Assembly: GCA_947685225.1 (NCBI GenBank)
Contig: CANTUV010000032.1
Coordinates: forward strand, 21,955,501-22,019,500
DNA length: 64,000 nucleotides
Direction of reading: 5' to 3'
DNA from: Garcia nutans
Taxonomy: Eukaryota > Streptophyta > Magnoliopsida > Malpighiales > Euphorbiaceae
In this document: positions 58,961-64,000 of the stretch, piece after piece
How positions within the stretch are numbered: the stretch's first letter is position 1
Layout: the number at the start of each line of letters is the position of its first letter
The notes under the pieces: generated by a model
Told to the model about the DNA's origin: nothing
What the model saw: the letters and a program-made list of their open reading frames with translations, nothing else
Database searches by the model: none
Position numbers and translations under genes: made by a program

Positions 58961-59020
<60 letters not shown>

Positions 59021-60515
59021 CTAGAGAGAGAAGGAGGTGATTTTGCTTTTATTTACACCAAATACTTAAGGATTTCAAGTGGATAGTAAAGATTTGGCTA
59101 AAAATCCAAGTAAGTTCTCTTTCTTGATTTCTTTGGTTTATTTGAAGTTGTATGAAGGTTTGATTGTTGATAATTGAAATTAGGGTTGTATTATTGTAGT
59201 ATGTTGGAGTATGTTTGATTTAATTAGGTTGGTGTTGGTGATTGAAGAGCAAGAGTTGTGTTTAGTGGAATTTCTTTTCTGTTTTACAATTAGTAAAGGC
59301 TGTGACTTGTATGATTTTTAATTAATTATAGAAAAATGTTCTTGAAGTGAATTTTTGATATGTTGTACCTCTATGAGTCTAGAATGACTGAAAAATATGT
59401 TTATTCGATTTTGGAATGGTTATGAGTTTAGAAAAATTATTTTTAGTAGAACTGTTCCAGCAGGTACCTTAACTGAGACAGCTATATTTCGGGATTTTTA
59501 ATAAAATGTAGAAAAATTATATTCAATTTAATTTTGGATATGTTGTTGCTTAATGAGTCTAGTATTTGAGAAAAATAATTTGGAACCAAGTTGATTGAAT
59601 TTAATTTATGGAATTCACAAAGTTTAGAACTGCTGCCAGGATGCAGGGCAATTGGGGCAGTCTGTTTGGGTGAACTATTTGACCAAGATTTTGTGTTCAG
59701 TTTGATCTGAAATTTTAAAGGAATGATTTTAAGATGTAAAATTAAGTTCTGTAAAAATTTTAGAGTTTTTAGTCAAGTATATTATTTTATACAAATTTTC
59801 AAAATAAGGATAAAATTTAGTCTAAAACCAGAATTTACTATTCATATGGTCATTTTGCTAATATTCCTTTTGGATTAGGTTGTGAAGAGGTTGAATTGCC
59901 CTAATCTAAGTGTTGAGGATTCTTGGAAGAGTAGGTGTATAGAGTGGTGTAAGTTGGTTTTAAGGTAAGTACAAAGTTTATATGATTGCACTTATTTACA
60001 TGAATTAAGACTTAACACATTTGTTTGTAAATGTGTTAAGTGAATTACTATATTGTCAATATAATTTGATTAAGGTTATGATTGGATGATGTGAAAGATA
60101 TGAAGATCATTCAAATAGGTAAGTACAATGCAATTTGTTATGATAAATATTGTAATGATGAATTGTGCTAATGTGTTTTGAGAAATGATGAAATGTATTG
60201 TAATTGTGGTTGGTAATAATGATTGAAATGAAATAAATAGACATGTTGATTATATGATGATGAATTTAAGATATATGCTCAATATAATTGTTTATGTATA
60301 CTTGAATGATGAAGTGCTATAACGTGAATTGAAATATGATAAGAGGTGAAGCCATTGAGATTGGCTATGATGAATCAAATGAGATGTGAAGCCATTGTGT
60401 TGGCTACGAGAATGTAAAAGAATTATAATTGAGGCATGGTTTCCTGTTTTGAAAATGAAATGAATTGAGAAAGAAATGTACAAAGATATAAATGAAAAGA
60501 GTTGTGTCTAATATG
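58527..60515 (+). mobile_element. 3' LTR of element E, first part
   Basis: Matches 41941-43895 up to the same ATATG where F is inserted. Main length difference: (GA)28 at 58963-59018 versus (GA)9. The hairpin is at 60011-60040. The remainder of the LTR is absent. Confidence 0.9.
58963..59018 (+). repeat. (GA)28 microsatellite
   Basis: Pure GA run of 56 bases. The matching site in the other LTR of E has 18 bases (42381-42398). Confidence 0.95.
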
Positions 60516-61258
60516 TGTAACACCCCGATACCCTATATAAGTACTATGCGTATACCTAGTATACATACAGTAAATATATAAAGTATAAGGATGTCACTTT
60601 TCGTTACCTTTTAAAAACCTGTAACAGAGTTCAAACCATAATACATTAATTTAAATAACATTTACAAAATCATTATCTTTATCAAAAACTTCATTTATAC
60701 ATATAAATACTCTCTCGTCAGAAATACATCATAATTAAAGTTTATACATGTATGCATTACCCTCTAGTTGGTCTCGACAAACTTTACTCTTCGTGTGGCA
60801 TAACAAAAGACTTCATATCTTCCATCTATATACCTGCGTGAATAAACACCCGCGCTAAGCCCAAGAGCTTAGTAGTCCAACTATAAAATATAAACATATA
60901 GTATAGAAGTATTGACATATAATGATACATCAATTCAATATATAATTAGTTCTTATCATATCTTCTTTTCTTTTTAATTTCATCTTTAATATATCCTAGC
61001 TAATTTCAAATATGATGTACATATATACATAATATTATCACCAACCCCAATGCATCACCAATACTCAAAACCAATATATTAATACCCCTACATTATATAT
61101 ACCATACCAATCATTATTGCAATACACAAATTACATATCATACAAATCATAAATCACATTTACAATAAAGACAACCTTTATCATCAACCACAATTCATTT
61201 ACATATTACACTTAATAACATTATATTATTCACAATTCACCAAGCATAATTCATTATT
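60516..61258 (-). mobile_element. Second, truncated copy of F LTR at the same site in E
   Basis: 743 bases, gap-free match to the first 743 bases of the F LTRs, joined to E at exactly the same ATATG boundary. Three substitutions from each F LTR by my count. It ends inside CATTATT and continues directly with element D sequence. Confidence 0.95.
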
Positions 61259-61680
61259 TAGCTGGACCATCCTCTACCCCAGCCCCTTCCTTTTGAGACT
61301 AGCACCATTTGGTTAATGTTGAGTGGGATGATGATAGGAAGCCCACTAATTTTGAGCTGCAAATCTATAGGATAGAGGAAAAATTAAGGAACATTGAGTT
61401 GAATCAGAATAAGTTATTATCTCAGCAGGCCATATCTAGCATTACATGGAGCAACATGCTTCTTCCTTTCAAGCGCAGTTGGATCATGAGATTTTGCGAA
61501 GGCAATGGCTGGAGCAATCCATGCTTGAGTTTTGGAGGTCTCAGGGGTTTCTACTTCGCAGCCACTGCCTCAACCATATTAGTCCCTGGTGCCTTATGTC
61601 AATGTTTTAGATAGTGATGTCAGTGCCAGTGGTGAGGATACCTGCGGTGATGATACCAGTGCTGCACCCATGTCTGACTA
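61259..61680 (+). pseudogene. Athila ORF1 of element D, 3' part
   Basis: Frame from 61309: WDDDRKPTNFELQIYRIEEK then LRNIELNQNKLLSQQ, continuing after a frame change with hydrophilic, Q/E-rich coiled-coil-like sequence (QAQLDHEILRRQWLEQSM), and an acidic S/D-rich tail to a stop near 61678. It fits the C-terminal part of Athila ORF1. The segment between 41940 and here is missing. Confidence 0.55.
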
Positions 61681-62183
61681 GCCCACCTTTCCTCTCTCAT
61701 CTAGTGGATTTTTTATTTTCTTTTATTTTCTTATTTAATTATTTTCTTGAATGATTGTACTTTTAACCCATATATATTTTGTTTCTTTTCTTTTTATTTT
61801 AATTTCATTTTTCTTTCTTTCTTTCAATCTTTTTATATATACATGAATCTTCACAATTTTGCATGTCAGTTTTTGTCCTATAGCTAATTCGAGTTCACAA
61901 GGCTTTTGGAACCATATTCATATATGTCGATTTATGGACATAGCAGGGCAGTTCTCTCTCTCTCTCTTTTGTTCTTTTTCTTATTTTACACACATTGGGG
62001 ACAATGTGTGTCTTAAGTGTGGGGGAGAGGTATATTTTCTAGATTGAGCTTTTGTTATTTCATTCTTGCCATTTGATTCATTTGTCTCATTTAGTTTCTT
62101 CAAATTATTTTTGGGTTCAAGTAAACTAGATTGCCATAATAGTGTGAATTGAAATGGTTCCTCATTATATCAAATTAATAGTT
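61681..62183 (+). other. 3' non-coding end of element D with hairpin motif
   Basis: Pyrimidine-rich, then at 61988-62011 a perfect 10-bp hairpin with loop GGGA, a C, and TTAAGTGTGGGGGAG (62013-62027). A 62-codon ORF (61859-62047) crosses it but has no family features. No polypurine tract plus LTR follows; the next LTR (62184) is of another type. Confidence 0.65.
61988..62027 (+). other. Hairpin followed by TTAAGTGTGGGG (copy D)
   Basis: Arms ACACACATTG (61988-61997) and CAATGTGTGT (62002-62011) around GGGA, then C and TTAAGTGTGGGGGAG. Same layout as the two copies in element C, with a longer stem. Confidence 0.8.
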
Positions 62184-63355
62184 TGTAACACCCTTATACC
62201 CTATATATGTACAATACATATTTTCAGCATATGTAAAATACGCATATAAGGTACAAAAATGTCACAGACCAGTTTACTAAATTTTTTTATTTTATTTTTT
62301 TTTCACATTTCCAATTTAAAATTTCAAATTCTAAATATGTAAAAAATTAAATAGAATATAAATATTCTTTACTTATTATAAGAACCCAATTCGCCTGAGT
62401 TTTGTCTGTAATTTGGATATCCCAAAATTTAGCAATTACTTAACTTTCAAAACAAACACTCCCAAATAATTTCCAATCACCATCTCAACCATACTTCTCA
62501 ATTTCACCAAGTTTCTCAAACATTTATATATATAGATATATATATAATTTAAAACACACTTACTCTCCCATTTCAAATACATTGACCCAAAACATTCTTT
62601 ATAATATACAATATGTATAATTCAAAACATAACATATTATGCATAATACTCAAAATGTACAATATCATAAAAATATATACATGCTGCTGGTAGTATTTCT
62701 TATCTCGATAGCAACTTAACAAGCTCAACTACAAGTCTAGACCCAACCTGGTCTAGAAGAACTCTCTGGCTCTGCTGGGTCTACCCTATCACCTGTGCGA
62801 TAGAAACAATCGTGCTAAGCCACAGCATAGTGGTACAAACTTTGATAATAACAATATAACTCAATGCAATACCAAATGCATAATGCTTATAGATGTCACA
62901 TCAATCCACTTTCTTATATTTTTCAAATATTTCATAATCACAACTCATAACATTATATTGCTCAATTGTATAATAATTCATAATTCACATTAAAAAAAAG
63001 ACAAGCATGGGCCCAAAAAGGATCTAATATGCTATTCAAATTTCAGAGTTACTGTTTTGGTCCATAATGACACCATGTGTCTAGCCCCGTAGGCAACATA
63101 TCCATGGATAATGTAACAGCCTCAGTCTCTTGGACCTCAACCCGGCTAGACCCTTTAGCCCTAGTATCTTGGTCCTCAACCCGGCTAGACTGCTACAGAT
63201 TTTGAGGCTTACGATCCAGTCTTGTCACCCTAAAAACATCATATTTATCAGCTGGCCTCAATTACAACCCGGTCTTTTCACCATTCCAGCGTTTAGCCCG
63301 TAGGCAATCATAGGCATACCGCTAAACCCAGAACTCTGAAAATTGAATAACATAT
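62184..63355 (-). mobile_element. Tekay-like LTR fragment, diverged relative of F
   Basis: Starts TGTAACACCCTTATACCC and follows the F LTR order: CATGGGCCCAAAA, TTTCAGAGTTACTG, CCGTAGGCAA, CCATGGATA, GTAACAG..CAGTCTCTTGGACC, CTCAACCCGGCTAGACTG, CCAGAACTCTGAAAATTGAATAACATATT. There it is cut by the next LTR. Strongly diverged from E and F, so an older family member. Confidence 0.8.
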
Positions 63356-63587
63356 TGTAGACCCTTAATTTTGACCCCAATTTGATATGGTCCTAATTCA
63401 AGGATATCAAAATAAATTTGATCTGACATTAAAATATTTAAACCTAATTTATAATTTTTAAAGAACTCGGTTCAGATTTAAGACGCATAAATTCAATTGT
63501 AAAATCCTAAAATCAAGTTGAATCAGCCTAAATTAAACCTTTCGGTCCATAAGTTAAAAAAAAGGCAATACTAATTTGAATTAGGCC

Positions 63588-63850
63588 GGCCGGGGAGACA
63601 TGAGCATGCCTCATGTCGATCTGGCAGCCCAAATCGACATGAGGTTGGACTCATGTCGACCTGGGCAGGCTAGGTCGAGATGAGCATGCTTCATGTCGAC
63701 CTTGGTAGGCTAGGCTGACATGAGCATGCTTCATGTCGACCTTGGCAGCCCAAGGTCGACATGAGCATGCCTCATGTCAACCTGGGCAACCCAAGGTCGA
63801 TATGAGGTTGGTCTCATGTCGACCTAAGGCAACCAGGTCGACATGAGTTC
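63588..63850. repeat. Array of AGGTCGACATGAG...CTCATGTCGACCT palindromes
   Basis: About six inverted repeats with arms GTCGACATGAG and CTCATGTCGAC, centred on GCATGC or a short spacer and separated by GGGCAGCCC-like or GGCAACC-like links. GC-rich in AT-rich surroundings and placed before the TATA box. Confidence 0.85.
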
Positions 63851-63928
63851 AATAACTTTCCTAATTCAACTAGAATTTGTTTTAGGGACTGATTAAAATT
63901 AGGTTAAGGATTCTGAGTGAGGTTCGGC

Positions 63929-63936
63929 TATAAATA
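63929..63936 (+). promoter_or_regulatory. TATA box in LTR of element H
   Basis: TATAAATA about 80 bases after the palindrome array; probable LTR promoter. Confidence 0.5.
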
Positions 63937-64000
63937 TTAACGTTTCAAAATTTAAAAAAGGGGAGAAAAACATTAACAAGGGAGAATTAATAGGAACAAG

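Larger units (their letters stand above)
41941..61258 (+). mobile_element. Element E: large non-coding LTR element (LARD-like), containing F
   Basis: 5' LTR in two parts (41941-43895 and 53750-55043, together 3249 bases), iMet primer site, 3483-base interior with no credible ORF, polypurine tract, and a 3' LTR of which 1989 bases remain before a second, partial copy of F. E sits in Athila ORF1 of D. The primer site and the 3' terminal phrase TTTCGAGGACGAAATTA, known from the end of Tekay/Del pol genes, place it near Tekay, as a non-autonomous derivative. Confidence 0.85.
33269..62183 (+). mobile_element. Element D: Athila-lineage LTR retrotransposon, split by element E
   Basis: 5' LTR, decayed tRNA-Asp primer site, gag, protease, RT, RNase H, integrase, a palindrome array, a candidate intron, and the start of an Athila ORF1 (to 41940). 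It resumes at 61259 with the ORF1 end and the TTAAGTGTGGGG motif. No 3' LTR is seen before the next LTR at 62184. All frames carry stops, so this is the oldest well-recognised element in the right half. Part of ORF1 between the two pieces is missing, deleted with the end of E. Confidence 0.8.
63356..64000 (+). mobile_element. Element H: start of a TGTAGACCC-type (Ogre-like) LTR, runs off the window
   Basis: TGTAGACCCTTAATTTTGACCCC resembles the LTR start of A and B but then differs. It contains a palindrome array (63588-63850) and a TATA box TATAAATA at 63929-63936. Orientation is inferred from the LTR start; internal region not seen. Confidence 0.7.

Overview
This window is AT-rich plant nuclear DNA, probably from a eudicot; the species cannot be named from the sequence. 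It is almost entirely nested LTR retrotransposons. I found no intact host gene, no tRNA or rRNA gene and no CRISPR array. Every retrotransposon coding region carries stop codons or frameshifts, so nothing here looks able to move by itself. The plant assignment rests on the lineages present: Ogre/Tat (Ty3/gypsy, tRNA-Arg primer site, two RNase H domains), Athila (tRNA-Asp primer site) and Tekay/Del-like LTRs (tRNA-iMet primer site), plus a plant mobile domain (PMD) gene.

Layout. 1-1768 is an LTR remnant. Element A (Ogre/Tat, minus strand) runs from its 3' LTR at 1769-3951 to gag at about 24.2 kb. Between its pol and 3' LTR it carries two antisense, intron-containing genes on the plus strand: a PMD-like gene (4930-7371) and a DUF7745-like gene (7754-9049). 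A is interrupted by a solo LTR (11279-13995, TSD AATTC) and by element B (14577-22272, plus strand). B is a pol-less Ogre derivative with gag and two tandem arrays before its polypurine tract. At 24259 A is cut by a scrap of Tekay-like LTR, and that scrap is cut by element C (24400-32754, minus strand, Athila-type, gag remnant only).

Element D (Athila, plus strand) starts at 33269 and has gag, protease, RT, RNase H, integrase and an Athila ORF1. It is split by element E (41941-61258, plus strand), which is itself split by element F (43896-53744, minus strand, TSD ATATG). E and F are related large non-coding LTR elements of about 10 kb (LARD-like), with iMet primer sites and no ORFs. The rest of D resumes at 61259. 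The window ends with a Tekay-like LTR fragment (62184-63355) and the start of another TGTAGACCC-type LTR (63356-64000).

Most interesting. (1) The F insertion is present at the same base in both LTRs of E, the second time as a 743-bp stump, so F was copied along with E or by repair. (2) Several elements carry arrays of small hairpins with a constant loop and changing but still paired stems: element A 3' region, A's antisense intron, element B 3' region, and a hairpin followed by TTAAGTGTGGGG in C and D. This suggests selected RNA or DNA structure. (3) Element A carries two antisense intron-bearing genes. (4) CpG-containing palindrome arrays occur in four otherwise different elements.
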